This document shows positions 43,200 through 43,251 of a DNA stretch of 43,251 nucleotides, one piece after another. Every line of letters starts with the position of its first letter. Positions within the stretch are counted from its first letter, which is position 1. Source of the DNA: Peterkaempfera griseoplana (GTDB lineage: Bacteria > Actinomycetota > Actinomycetes > Streptomycetales > Streptomycetaceae); assembly GCF_001418575.1 (NCBI RefSeq), contig NZ_LIQR01000259.1:1-43251 (forward strand), read 5' to 3'. Below the pieces are notes generated by a model. The model ran no database searches and was not told the origin of the DNA. It worked only from the letters and a program-made list of their open reading frames with translations. The translations under genes were made by a program, and so were the position numbers.

Positions 43200-43251
43200 G
43201 GGGTGCTCTCTCTTGTCACTCGTCGGGCTTGTCGGGGGGCTTGTGGGGGGA

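Noticed and set aside
1-43251. CRISPR arrays, tRNA or rRNA genes
   Set aside because: No regularly spaced repeats and no tRNA or rRNA signature sequences were noticed on either strand by eye; a tRNA scan was not possible.

Overview
The window is high-GC DNA from an actinomycete, almost certainly a member of the Streptomycetaceae. Gene order, GTG starts, GTGA/ATGA overlaps and protein sequences all fit. About the first 24.4 kb is conserved housekeeping chromosome. The last 19 kb is accessory DNA with gene relics, repeats and a decayed insertion sequence. The joint between the two, near 24,430, lies inside the tRNA lysidine synthetase gene tilS.

Core region, left to right. A minus-strand NAD/pantothenate operon (DUF2520 protein, panC, panD, nadB, nadC, coaX; 6236 to 294) makes pantothenate and the NAD precursor nicotinate mononucleotide, and starts CoA synthesis. 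A PLP lyase (+) and proS (-) converge on a hairpin. A NarL-type two-component pair (-) follows. Next is an overlapping pair on the plus strand: a MidA/NDUFAF7-like methyltransferase and an orphan NuoD. A hypothetical membrane coiled-coil protein comes next, then a minus-strand run hpt, ftsH, folE, DUF2156 lysyltransferase-like protein, folP, NTF2-like protein, folB, folK and DUF3180 protein. This run supplies purine salvage, membrane proteolysis and folate/pterin synthesis.

Junction. The gene just upstream of hpt is an in-frame fusion. About 490 residues of a DHA2-type MFS exporter run into the C-terminal ~200 residues of TilS, joined just before the HTRDDQAET motif. The TilS PP-loop start (SGGxDS half) is absent from the window. 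A divergent TetR-type regulator with an extra C-terminal helix-turn-helix lies upstream, so hpt may now be co-transcribed with a regulated efflux gene.

Accessory region. A peptide/nickel-type ABC transporter (binding protein, two permeases, double ATPase), a luciferase-like flavin monooxygenase, an FMN reductase, an AhpD-like protein and a BVMO-like flavoprotein form a probable uptake-and-oxidation system. The FMN reductase is preceded by a short cysteine-containing ORF of the actinobacterial 'RRHVDL' leader-peptide type, which suggests sulfur control and an organosulfur substrate. Around these lie two luciferase-family gene fragments, a short fossil of the flavoprotein 5' region, an IS481 transposase relic and a 24-bp perfect inverted repeat. 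The right end holds a divergent NmrA/MerR pair, another MFS transporter and an aldo/keto reductase.
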